Position numbers and translations under genes: made by a program
NCBI GenBank assembly: GCA_035605695.1
Contig: DATNGZ010000004.1
Span: forward strand, 35,093-99,092
Direction of reading: 5' to 3'
DNA from: VRUE01 sp035605695
GTDB taxonomy: Bacteria > Actinomycetota > Thermoleophilia > Solirubrobacterales > 70-9
DNA: 64,000 nt
Shown here: positions 57,108-64,000 of the stretch, piece after piece
How the letters are laid out: every line of letters begins with the position of its first letter
Position numbering within the stretch: position 1 is the stretch's first letter
The notes under the pieces: model-generated
Seen by the model: only the letters and a program-made list of their open reading frames with translations
Database searches by the model: none
Told to the model about the DNA's origin: nothing

Positions 57108-58619
57108 ATGACCGCGCTCGACCCGATCGCGCTGCAGGTCATGATCGGCGGCCTGCGCGCCGCCTGCGACGAGATGGGCGCAACGCTGATTCGCTCCGCC
57201 TACTCAGCCAACATCAAGGAGCGCCACGACTGCTCGACCGCCCTCTTCGACGCCGGCGGCGAGCTGGTCATGCAGGCGGAGCACATACCGGTGCACCTTG
57301 GCTCGATGCCCGATGCGGTCGCCGCCATCCTCGACCTCGAGCAGACGCCGGAAAGCTCCTGGATCCTCAACGACCCCTACCGCGGCGGCACCCACCTGCC
57401 CGACATCACCCTGATCTCCTCCGTCTTCGTCGACACCGAGATGATCGGTTTCGCCGCCTGCCGCGCCCACCATGCCGACGTCGGTGGGCCGACCCCCGGC
57501 AGCATGCCGGCGGGCTCGACCACGCTCGAGCAAGAGGGCGTCGTGGTCCCGCCAACCCGCGCCGACCCCGACGCCCTGAGCGAGCTCGCCGCGCGGATGC
57601 GCTTCCCGCGCCAACGGCTCGCCGACCTGCACGCTCAGGCCGCCGCCAACCGGACCGGCGCACTGCGGCTCGCCGAGCTGGCCGAGCGCCACGGCCTCGA
57701 GCATCTCCGCGGCGGCATGGAGGAGATCCTCGCCTACGCCGAGCGCCGCACCCGCGCCGCGCTGGCCGAGCTCCCCGACGGCGCCTACACCGCGGAAGAC
57801 GTGCTCGAGAATGATGCCAACGGCGAACCGCGCGACGTCACCCTGCGGGTCGAGGCGACGATCCGCGGCGACAGCCTTAGCCTCGACTTCAGCGGCACCG
57901 ATCCGCAGCTCCAGGGCAACCTCAACTGCCCGCTCTCGGTAACCAAGTCGGCGGCATTCTTCGCCGTGCGGGTGCTGACCGATCCCGACGCGCCGCCCTG
58001 CGCCGGCGCCTACCGCCCGATCGAGGTCCTCACGCCGGAGGGCTGTCTGCTCAACGCCCGTCCACCGGCCGCGGTCGCCGCCGGCAACGTCGAGACCTCC
58101 AGCCGAGTCGCCGACCTGGTGATCGACGCTCTCTCCGGCGCCCGGCCCGCGCCCGCCCAGGGCCAGGGCACGATGAACAACCTGACGCTCGCCGGCGAAG
58201 ACTTCACCTACTACGAGACGCTCGGCGGCGGCCAGGGTGCTTGCCCAGACGCTGATGGCCCCGGTGCAATCCACGTGGCGATGTCGAACACGCTCAACAC
58301 CCCGGTCGAGGCACTGGAGAGCGAGTTCCCCCTCCGCGTTCGGGAGCTATCGCTGCGCCGGGGCAGCGGCGGCGATGGCAAGCACCGTGGCGGCGACGGG
58401 ATTGTGCGGGAGATCGAAGCCCTCGCCCCGATCAACTACTCGCTGATCGGCGAGCGACGGCGCCACCCGCCGCGGGGCCGCGATGGCGGCGGCGACGGCG
58501 CGACGGGCCGCAATCTTCACAATGGCGAGCCCCTACCGGGTAAGGCGAAGGGCGACCTGGCCCCCGGCGAGACGATTCGGATCGAAACTCCAGGCGGTGG
58601 CGGGCACGGAAGTCCGTGA
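57108..58619 (+). CDS. hydantoinase/oxoprolinase family subunit B
   Basis: 503 aa. Begins DPIALQVMIGGLRAACDEMG then TLIRSAYSANIKERHDCSTA; later SWILNDPYRGGTHLPDITL, GGAxGCPD-type GGGQGACPDADGPGA and a C-terminal GETIRIETPGGGGHGSP. It is the catalytic partner of subunit A. Complete, at the short end of the family. Confidence 0.92.
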   Translation: MTALDPIALQVMIGGLRAACDEMGATLIRSAYSANIKERHDCSTALFDAGGELVMQAEHIPVHLGSMPDAVAAILDLEQTPESSWILNDPYRGGTHLPDITLISSVFVDTEMIGFAACRAHHADVGGPTPGSMPAGSTTLEQEGVVVPPTRADPDALSELAARMRFPRQRLADLHAQAAANRTGALRLAELAERHGLEHLRGGMEEILAYAERRTRAALAELPDGAYTAEDVLENDANGEPRDVTLRVEATIRGDSLSLDFSGTDPQLQGNLNCPLSVTKSAAFFAVRVLTDPDAPPCAGAYRPIEVLTPEGCLLNARPPAAVAAGNVETSSRVADLVIDALSGARPAPAQGQGTMNNLTLAGEDFTYYETLGGGQGACPDADGPGAIHVAMSNTLNTPVEALESEFPLRVRELSLRRGSGGDGKHRGGDGIVREIEALAPINYSLIGERRRHPPRGRDGGGDGATGRNLHNGEPLPGKAKGDLAPGETIRIETPGGGGHGSP

Positions 58620-58758
58620 CCTTCATCACATATTTGGAGATCGCGACGTACTCGTCTAGAATGCCGAACTCGGGCGGGCTTTCTCATCCTGGAATGGGTT
58701 CCGAAGTGTCCTCCTCCCAGTTGCTGATTTAAACCACCTTCTAAAGGTTCGACTACAA

Positions 58759-59388
58759 ATGCCAATCGCTTTCAAGGAATGGGCTGTAACGGTCCGCGCG
58801 CTCGCCGAGGGTGAGCAGTTGTTGACCCTCCGCAAGGGCGGAATCCGCGAGGAGAACAAGCACTTCGAGCTGGAGCATGAGCGCTTCTTCCTCTACCCCA
58901 CCTTCGATCACCAGCAGAACAACCTGGTGCGCGAGTCTCACCACCCCGAGCTGGGTCGTGCACTCGAGGAGGGCGTCTGGCCCGATGAGGAACCGCCCCC
59001 GGCGGCACTGATCCAGGACGGCGGCATCTCGCAGCCCGAACGGGTCCGCCTGCGCGCCTGGGCCGAGGTCACCGACCACATCACGGTCACTGACCCCCGC
59101 GCCGTCGACGGTCTTTCCCCTTATTACGTCTGGACTCCGGACTACGCAGAGAAGCGGCTCAACTGGAAGCGCCGCCATCCCCTGCACGTGCTGCTGCTGC
59201 GGGTCCACCGGATTCCGCGACCGGTCACGGTCCGGGTCCGCGAGGAGTACCACGGTTGCCGCTCTTGGGTCGAGGTCGACCGCGAACTCCCCTTCGAGGG
59301 AACCCCGGTCATGGCTGACGAAGAGTTCGACCGCGCGCGCGCCGAGATTCTCAGCGTATGCGGTCAAGCAGAGCCCGCCCTCGTCTAA
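58759..59388 (+). CDS. DUF1802-like protein
   Basis: 209 aa. FKEWAVTVRALAEGEQLLTL, RKGGIREENKHFELEHERFF and FLYPTFDHQQNNLVRE are the DUF1802 signature. Function unknown. The upstream 139-bp intergenic stretch is unusually AT-rich and probably holds its promoter. Confidence 0.88.
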   Translation: MPIAFKEWAVTVRALAEGEQLLTLRKGGIREENKHFELEHERFFLYPTFDHQQNNLVRESHHPELGRALEEGVWPDEEPPPAALIQDGGISQPERVRLRAWAEVTDHITVTDPRAVDGLSPYYVWTPDYAEKRLNWKRRHPLHVLLLRVHRIPRPVTVRVREEYHGCRSWVEVDRELPFEGTPVMADEEFDRARAEILSVCGQAEPALV

Positions 59389-59485
59389 GGCTGGCTGACC
59401 GGCGCATATCGGCGTCCTCGGTCGCTTGCGTGCGAAGCACGCCGCGCTCCCTGCGTCCTTGATCTGCTTGGCCAGACAGCCTTAG
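59385..59485. repeat. large (about 101-bp) structured intergenic element
   Basis: CTAAGGCTG and CAGCCTTAG close the element, with a second stem segment CTGACC/GGCCAG inside and a perfect GCGTGC-GAA-GCACGC hairpin at 59428-59442. It overlaps the stop of the preceding gene. No ORF. Could be a terminator, a non-coding RNA or a mobile repeat. Confidence 0.6.
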
Positions 59486-59499
59486 TAGGCTCGCGCTTT

Positions 59500-60255
59500 A
59501 TGCCGTGGGTCGAGACACAATCGCTGAGTTTTACGGCCCGCCATGACAGCGGCGATGCTGCCTTTGCCGAGCGGATTCTGGATCGGATGGAGGAACTGCG
59601 GCTGCGGCTCGAGGACCGCTTCGAGCGGGTGCCGGGAGAGATCACCGTCGTCGTCCACACCAACCCGGCCTGGCTGGCGATGGCCCACCCGTTCCTGCCC
59701 GCGGCGCGCTGGTCGGCCGCCCCGGCCGGTCGCCGCTACTTGGCCGGCTGGGCGATGTCGTCGGAGCTGCACGTGCTCAACGACCCCCACATGGAGCGCC
59801 GCGCCGCCGGTGAGGACTCACGCGAGGCGCTGCGCGGCACCGCCGAGCGCCTTTACGCCCAACTCGTCGTCGCCGCCAACAACTCCGAGCTGCCCCCCTC
59901 CTGGACACCGCGTCGCTTCGCCCGCTACCTGCGCTGGGCCTGGCTGGTCGAAGGCGGCGCCCAGTACTTCTCGCGCCAGGTCGGCCTCTACCGGGCGGCG
60001 GTGATCCGCCGCCTGCGCGAGAGCTCCCGGCCATCGTTCCCTCCCTCCCGCCGCGACGCGGTAATCCTCGGCGGCACGATCTTCGACCTGCTCGAGCTGG
60101 AGCGCGGGCCCGAAGCCTGCGAGCGCCTCGCCCTTAACCTGCGTCCCGGCGGCACCACGCCGACTCTGGAAACCGCCTTCGAGGCCCGTATCGGGGAAAT
60201 CGAGGGCGCTTGGCGCGACTACCTGCGCGAGATCAACCGACCCAGCCTCGACTAG
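59500..60255 (+). CDS. MA-like peptidase fold protein, apparently catalytically degenerate
   Basis: 251 aa. Internal pattern (RLRLEDRFERVPGEITVVVH, LHVLNDPHMERR, WAWLVEGGAQYFSRQ) matches the strand order of peptidase-MA-like gluzincins, in which a HExxH helix precedes the WL.EG..Q motif. Here the helix position reads AERLYAQLVVAANN with no HExxH, so metal binding is probably lost. Unknown function. Confidence 0.55.
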   Translation: MPWVETQSLSFTARHDSGDAAFAERILDRMEELRLRLEDRFERVPGEITVVVHTNPAWLAMAHPFLPAARWSAAPAGRRYLAGWAMSSELHVLNDPHMERRAAGEDSREALRGTAERLYAQLVVAANNSELPPSWTPRRFARYLRWAWLVEGGAQYFSRQVGLYRAAVIRRLRESSRPSFPPSRRDAVILGGTIFDLLELERGPEACERLALNLRPGGTTPTLETAFEARIGEIEGAWRDYLREINRPSLD

Positions 60256-60485
60256 TCCTGACCGGGAGTGCCCTCGAGCACTTCGCGCGCTTCCTCAACG
60301 GCCGCCTCCGGCACGAGGATCTGGCGTGGCCCGGCGGCGAGGAACTCAGGGTTGTCGACGGTCCGCTGGATCATGCTGGGGATACCGTGCTCCCCGAGCA
60401 GGCCCTGGATCATCTCCGCCTCCATCTGGTTCAGCGCGTAGGCGACCTTGACCGGCCGGCCGCTACTTGACGAGGAGCTCGGCAT
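60252..60485 (-). CDS. DUF2007-like small protein
   Basis: 77 aa. VKVAYALNQMEAEMIQGLLG, GIPSMIQRTVDNPEFLAAGP and RQILVPEAAVEEAREVLEG match DUF2007 (putative signal-transducing). It overlaps the JAMM protease gene by 23 bases and belongs to the same unit. Confidence 0.8.
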   Translation of the reverse strand: MPSSSSSSGRPVKVAYALNQMEAEMIQGLLGEHGIPSMIQRTVDNPEFLAAGPRQILVPEAAVEEAREVLEGTPGQD

Positions 60486-60861
60486 CGGCGATCTTCAAAT
60501 CTTTGAGCCAGTAGCCCTTGACCTCTGGCGCGTCGGCGTCCTGCAGCGAGACGATCAGGTAGATCGCGTCGGGCCAGTTGACCGCCTGGTTGACGTCGGT
60601 CTGTGAGGGATAGGCGGCGCTTTTGGTGTGCGAGTGATAGATCGCCAGCATTTCCTTGCCGTCGTCTTCGATCGACTTCAAAGCGTTGTACTGGCCCTGC
60701 GGGTCCATCTCGAAACGCAGCGGGCTCGCAGCCGAGTTGACGACCGGCACGACCACGCTCGCCTCCCCCCCGGCACCACCGACCATCCCGCAGCACTCGT
60801 TGGGCAGGTCCGCGCGCGCGTGCGCGACCATCTCGTCGATCAGGCTCTGCGCGATCCGCAT
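60463..60861 (-). CDS. mec: JAMM/Mov34 metalloprotease (CysO-cysteine hydrolase, Mec-like)
   Basis: 132 aa. The JAMM zinc motif is intact in EMLAIYHSHTKSAAYPSQTD (HxH, then Ser and Asp), with the upstream catalytic Glu in ECCGMVGG. In Mycobacterium, Mec releases cysteine from the C-terminus of the carrier CysO. The neighbours here are CysM, a CysO-like carrier and its activator, so the same role is likely. Confidence 0.88.
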   Translation of the reverse strand: MRIAQSLIDEMVAHARADLPNECCGMVGGAGGEASVVVPVVNSAASPLRFEMDPQGQYNALKSIEDDGKEMLAIYHSHTKSAAYPSQTDVNQAVNWPDAIYLIVSLQDADAPEVKGYWLKDLKIADAELLVK

Positions 60862-60876
60862 CGGGAGCTGAGCCGA

Positions 60877-61842
60877 CTACCACCAGACCGTGGAGTCGAG
60901 ATTCTCGATCTCCTCGATCGGCTTCGTGTAGACGCCGGAGGAGAGGTACTTCCAGCCGTCGTCGGGAATCAGGAAGACGACGTTGCCGCCGTCCAGCTCG
61001 CCGGCGATGCGAGCGGCGATCGCGGCGATTGCTCCAGAGGAGACGCCGGCGAAGATGCCCTCCTCGTCGAGCAGCCGCTTGGTCCAGACGATCGCGTCGC
61101 GGTTGGAGACCATGATCTTGCGGTCGAGCAGCGAGATGTCGATGATCGGCGGGATGAAGCCGTCGTCGAGCGAGCGCAGGCCGTCGACCAGCTCACCCTG
61201 CATCGGCTCAGCGGCGACGATCAGCGTCTCGGGGTTTTCCTCCTTGAGCCGGCGCCCGTTCCCCATCAGGGTGCCGCCGGTGCCGAGGCCGCCGACGAAT
61301 GCGGCCACCTCGTCGAGCTCTTCGAGGATCTCCAGCGCCGTGCCGTTGTAATGGGCGAGCGGGTTGGCCTCGTTGCCGTACTGGTAGGGCATGTAGTACT
61401 GCGGGTCCTTGGCCATCTCCAGCGCCACCTCGACCGCGCCGTTGGAACCTTTGGCGCCCTCCGAGTAGACGATCTCCGCCCCGTACATCTCGAGCAGCTG
61501 GGTGCGCTCTTTGGTTACGTTGTCGGGCATCACGACCTTGAGCGAGTAGCCCTTGCGGCGGCAGATCATCGCCAGCGAGATCCCGGTGTTGCCCGAGGTC
61601 GGCTCGAGGATCGTCTGCCCGGGCTGGATCAGCCCCTCGGCCTCGGCCGCGTCGATCATTCCCTTGGCGACGCGGTCCTTGACCGAGCCGGTCGGGTTGC
61701 GGCCCTCGAGCTTGGCGTAGATGCGAACGTCGGGATTGGGAGAGAGGCGCGGCAGCTCAACCAAGGGCGTATGGCCAATCGACTCGACGATGTCGCCGAA
61801 GCGTCCCCCGCAGGGGCGGTTTAGTAGCTCTCCTCCCGACAC
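60877..61842 (-). CDS. cysM: cysteine synthase CysM (CysO-dependent type)
   Basis: 321 aa from GTG at 61842, chosen for the TATACT seven bases upstream and the position of FGDIVESIGHTPLVEL. PLP lysine in NPTGSVKDRVA, TSGNTG phosphate/substrate loop, and GLGTGGTLMGNGR. The enzyme forms cysteine from O-phosphoserine or O-acetylserine with a carrier-bound sulfur. The C-terminal STVWW resembles the swinging tail of Mycobacterium CysM. The open frame further upstream overlaps a hairpin and is not used. Confidence 0.9.
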   Translation of the reverse strand: MSGGELLNRPCGGRFGDIVESIGHTPLVELPRLSPNPDVRIYAKLEGRNPTGSVKDRVAKGMIDAAEAEGLIQPGQTILEPTSGNTGISLAMICRRKGYSLKVVMPDNVTKERTQLLEMYGAEIVYSEGAKGSNGAVEVALEMAKDPQYYMPYQYGNEANPLAHYNGTALEILEELDEVAAFVGGLGTGGTLMGNGRRLKEENPETLIVAAEPMQGELVDGLRSLDDGFIPPIIDISLLDRKIMVSNRDAIVWTKRLLDEEGIFAGVSSGAIAAIAARIAGELDGGNVVFLIPDDGWKYLSSGVYTKPIEEIENLDSTVWW

Positions 61843-61857
61843 TTCAAAAAGTATAGC
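61841..61857 (-). promoter_or_regulatory. shared promoter/operator element of cysM
   Basis: The 17-bp ACTTCAAAAAGTATAGC is identical to 63464-63480. Read on the minus strand it supplies TATACT as -10 and partial dyad ACTT...AAGT. The GTG lies seven bases on, so cysM may be leaderless. Confidence 0.7.
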
Positions 61858-61872
61858 CAGGGTCAGCAACTC

Positions 61873-61923
61873 CGAACTGCATCGAATTTCCACCCTGGTA
61901 GGCAGGGAATTTGATGCAGTTCG
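61873..61923. terminator. 19-bp stem-loop between CysO-like and cysM genes
   Basis: CGAACTGCATC-G-AATTTCC pairs with GGGAATT-T-GATGCAGTTCG including two G-T wobbles, around a 13-base loop. It separates the moeZ-cysO unit from the cysM-mec unit; may terminate the first. No T-tract. Confidence 0.6.
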
Positions 61924-61944
61924 CTGAGGCGACGCCTTTGCTTC

Positions 61945-62217
61945 TCAGCCGCCGGCCATCGCCGGGAGGATGACGACGGTGTCGCCGTCCTTGACCGCGG
62001 TGCCGAGGCCGTCGAGCACGCGCACGTCCTCGTCATTGAGGTAGACGTTGACGTAGCGGTTGAGGTCACCGTCCTCGCCAAAGAGCTGCTCGGCGGTGGC
62101 GGGGTGATCGGTGGTGAGGGCGCGCAGGACCTCGCCGACATTGGAGCCGGCGGCCTCGACCTCGGGCTGGCCGCCCGTCTGGGGGCGCAGCACCGGAGGT
62201 ATGCGAACGGTCGCCAT
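61945..62217 (-). CDS. cysO: ThiS/MoaD-type sulfur carrier (CysO-like)
   Basis: 90 aa ubiquitin-fold protein (TVRIPPVLRPQTGG, DEDVRVLDGLGTAVKDGDTV) ending in PAMAGG, the di-Gly end that is adenylated and converted to a thiocarboxylate. It lies 18 bases after the activator gene. Together with CysM it would donate sulfur for cysteine synthesis. Confidence 0.9.
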   Translation of the reverse strand: MATVRIPPVLRPQTGGQPEVEAAGSNVGEVLRALTTDHPATAEQLFGEDGDLNRYVNVYLNDEDVRVLDGLGTAVKDGDTVVILPAMAGG

Positions 62218-62235
62218 GAGGGCGGTGATCCTAGC

Positions 62236-63432
62236 CTAGGAGGCCAGCGTCTGACGGTCGCCGCCAGCACCGGCGCAGAAGGCGTCGTAGTCGGGGAACT
62301 GCCCCATCTCCGACTCCGGGATTTCCTCGGCCTGCTCGCCGCAAATCGGGCAGGCGGGATCGCGGCGGACCTTCAGCTCGGTGAAGCGGGTGCCCAACGC
62401 GTCGTAGAGCAACAAGCGCCCGATCAGCGGCTCGCCCTTGCCGAGGATCAACTTGATCACCTCATTGGCCTGCAGGGTGCCCATCGTCCCTGCCATTACC
62501 CCGAGCACCCCGTTGGCCGAGCAACTCGGCGCCAGCTCGGCCGGCGGTGGGGTCGGATAGAGGCAGCGGTAGCAGGGACCCTCGAAGGGAGCAAAGGTCG
62601 AGATCTGGCCGTCGAAGCCGAGGATCGAAGCGGAGACAACCGGCTTGCGCAGCCGCACCGAGGCGTCGTTCAGCAGATAGCGGGTGGGAAAGTTGTCGGC
62701 GCCGTCGACGATGATGTCGTAGTCCTCGATCACGTCGAGGATGTTGCTCGCGTCGAGCCGGCCGTTGTGCTCGACGACCTTGACGTCGGGGTTCAGTCCT
62801 TCGATGAAGATGCGGGCCGACTCGGTCTTCGGCATCCCGATCCGTTCGGTGTTGTGGATCACCTGGCGCTGCAGGTTGGAGGCGTCGACGACGTCGTCGT
62901 CAACCAGGCCGATCGTCCCGATCCCGGCCGCGGCGAGGTAGAGCGCGGTCGGAGCGCCGAGACCGCCGGCGCCGAGCAGCAGCACTTTGGCGTTCAGCAT
63001 CTTCAGCTGGCCGTCGACCCCGACCTCGGGCAGCAGGGTGTGGCGCGAGTAGCGGTCACGCTGCTCGGCAGTCATCCCGGAGGCAGCGACCACCGGCAGC
63101 CCCTGCTCTTGCCAGGCGAGGATCCCGCCGGCCATCGAGGCGACGTCCTGATAGCCGAGCCGTTCCATCTGTTCGGCGGCCTTGTAGGAGCGGTTGCCGC
63201 TGCGGCAATAGATGATCGTGCGGGCCGATTTGTCGGGCGCGGAGGCGGCGATCTCATCGCCGAGCAGCCCGGGCGGCACCAGCTTGCCGTTCTCGAGATG
63301 AGCCTCCTGATACTCGTGCGGCTCACGCGTGTCGATCAGGACAACGTCGCCGCCCTCGATCTCCTGCGCCGCCTCAAAAGCCTCGATCTCCTCGACCTGC
63401 TTGCGCTCTGCATCCGCACCAGTAGTGGCCAT
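62236..63432 (-). CDS. moeZ: rhodanese-MoeB/ThiF fusion activating the sulfur carrier (MoeZ-like)
   Basis: 398 aa. An N-terminal rhodanese domain with catalytic Cys76 (TIIYCRSGNRSYKAAEQM) precedes a C-terminal ThiF/MoeB adenylyltransferase (VLLLGAGGLGAPTALYLAA, DDDVVDASNLQRQVIH, zinc CxxC in CYRC and CPIC). MoeZ has these domains in the reverse order, so this is a domain-swapped counterpart. It adenylates the CysO-like tail and transfers sulfur to it. Confidence 0.9.
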   Translation of the reverse strand: MATTGADAERKQVEEIEAFEAAQEIEGGDVVLIDTREPHEYQEAHLENGKLVPPGLLGDEIAASAPDKSARTIIYCRSGNRSYKAAEQMERLGYQDVASMAGGILAWQEQGLPVVAASGMTAEQRDRYSRHTLLPEVGVDGQLKMLNAKVLLLGAGGLGAPTALYLAAAGIGTIGLVDDDVVDASNLQRQVIHNTERIGMPKTESARIFIEGLNPDVKVVEHNGRLDASNILDVIEDYDIIVDGADNFPTRYLLNDASVRLRKPVVSASILGFDGQISTFAPFEGPCYRCLYPTPPPAELAPSCSANGVLGVMAGTMGTLQANEVIKLILGKGEPLIGRLLLYDALGTRFTELKVRRDPACPICGEQAEEIPESEMGQFPDYDAFCAGAGGDRQTLAS

Positions 63433-63463
63433 CAGCCAAATCTCCTAAATCCCGATCAGCTTT

Positions 63464-63480
63464 ACTTCAAAAAGTATAGC
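63464..63480 (-). promoter_or_regulatory. shared promoter/operator element of moeZ
   Basis: ACTTCAAAAAGTATAGC, identical to 61841-61857. It places TATACT on the minus strand 40 bases before the moeZ ATG, leaving a leader with an AGGAG site. Confidence 0.7.
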
Positions 63481-63513
63481 GAGGAGGTTAGAGCCGGCGG
63501 CGACCCGGCCCGG

Positions 63514-64000
63514 CTACCGGTAAAACGCCACGTAGAAGCCCGCTTTGACCCGCGAGGTCCCTTCGAAGGTCTGCACCTCGACCTTCGGCGCCGGACAATC
63601 CGCAGTCCCGCCGATCTTGACCAGGGCGTTGACGTTGCCGGCGCCTTCGAACTGCGGGGTGACCTGAGCGCCCCTGGGGTTGAAGCCGGAGACTTCGACG
63701 CAGTAGATGCCGCTCAGGCTCCCCTGTGAGACCGAGGCGATGTTCTTGGAGAGGTTGGTGTCGAGGGTCGCTTCCTTGGTGACGTGGGCGAAGGCGATCG
63801 GGTTGGCCGACTCTGCGGCTGTGGCGAAGTCTGCCTTGGCGGCAGAGGGAACCTGGGACAGGGTCGACTCGACGACCTTCTCGCCGGTAACCGCGTCAGG
63901 GGCGATCTTTTCGTTTGTGACGGAGCTTGAGGTGAGCGAGCCGCTGGTAATCGAGTTCAAGGTCATCTTTGCCGCGGTGATCGAGCCGTTGGCGAGCTTG
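63514..64000 (-). CDS. secreted/surface repeat protein, 5' end beyond window
   Basis: The frame is open to the window edge. Visible sequence KLANGSITAAKMTLNSITSG and DAVTGEKVVESTLSQVP shows the short 'NGSIT..K' repeats common in actinobacterial surface proteins, followed by a beta-rich C-terminal domain (GIYCVEVSGFNPRGAQVT, CPAPKVEVQTFEG). Only the last part of the gene is present; function unknown. Confidence 0.7.
   Translation of the reverse strand, partial: KLANGSITAAKMTLNSITSGSLTSSSVTNEKIAPDAVTGEKVVESTLSQVPSAAKADFATAAESANPIAFAHVTKEATLDTNLSKNIASVSQGSLSGIYCVEVSGFNPRGAQVTPQFEGAGNVNALVKIGGTADCPAPKVEVQTFEGTSRVKAGFYVAFYR

Noticed and set aside
1..64000. CRISPR arrays, rRNA genes and standard tRNA genes
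   Set aside because: No regularly spaced direct repeats, no rRNA-like sequence and no canonical tRNA with a GGTTCRA arm was found by eye.

Overview
The window is high-GC DNA (mostly G/C third positions, many GTG/TTG starts, ATGA/GTGA gene overlaps, several leaderless-looking starts). It looks like an actinobacterial chromosome, and a Thermoleophilia/Solirubrobacter-like host is my best guess; that assignment is inference, because no rRNA or marker gene is present. Two chromosomal blocks flank one complete integrated prophage of about 40.8 kb.

Left chromosome (1-11005). A minus-strand run carries a PfkB sugar kinase cut by the window edge, a D-Ala-D-Ala carboxypeptidase, a LysM membrane protein, pyrF (with an apparent CTG start), an HU protein, the TldE/TldD pair, a roadblock-like protein, a decayed DUF559-type gene, a CDF metal transporter, rdgB, rph and a PIN/RHH toxin-antitoxin pair. 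It ends in the 3' stub of a Flp-type pilin gene whose 5' part lies 40.8 kb away.

Prophage (about 11006-51790). A serine integrase sits just inside the left end. The phage has integrated into the Flp pilin gene: the direct repeat TCTTGTTGA-G/C-GATC marks both junctions, and the rebuilt attP and attB are each imperfectly symmetric about the same AA/TT. Next come a cluster of tiny zinc-ribbon, membrane and nucleotide-pyrophosphatase genes, a divergent Cro/repressor switch with apparently leaderless promoters, and further regulators. From 51.7 kb down to 18.0 kb one long minus-strand block holds the early genes (HNH-like, Gp37/Gp68-like, DUF2303-like, ParB-like), a replication initiator with four internal iterons, terminase, portal, prohead protease, HK97 capsid and a contractile tail (sheath, tube, frameshifted chaperone, tape measure, NlpC/P60 hub, beta-helix spike, gp25, gpJ, gpI), then fibre, holin candidates and a three-domain endolysin. 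It is therefore a myovirus-type temperate phage. Two plus-strand genes in the late region look like morons.

The most notable signal is an 18-bp palindrome, ACCGGCAG-NN-CTGCCGGT, found ten times across the prophage and not seen in the flanking chromosome. One copy lies directly upstream of the ParB-like gene, which suggests a KorB/ParB-type or stoperator-type operator network. The second is the four TGTCCGGTTG iterons inside the initiator gene, read in two different codon frames, which resembles a lambda-type origin.

Right chromosome (51791-64000). This holds the pilin 5' part (now with a phage-encoded C-terminus), a glycosyltransferase, a coiled-coil protein, nadB (no canonical start), a hydantoinase/oxoprolinase A-B pair, a DUF1802-like protein, a degenerate MA-like peptidase, and a sulfur-carrier cysteine synthesis cluster (JAMM protease, CysM, CysO-like carrier, rhodanese-MoeB fusion). 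Two units of that cluster carry an identical 17-bp promoter/operator element. Several large intergenic palindromes occur here, one of which has a diverged copy at 7.1 kb.
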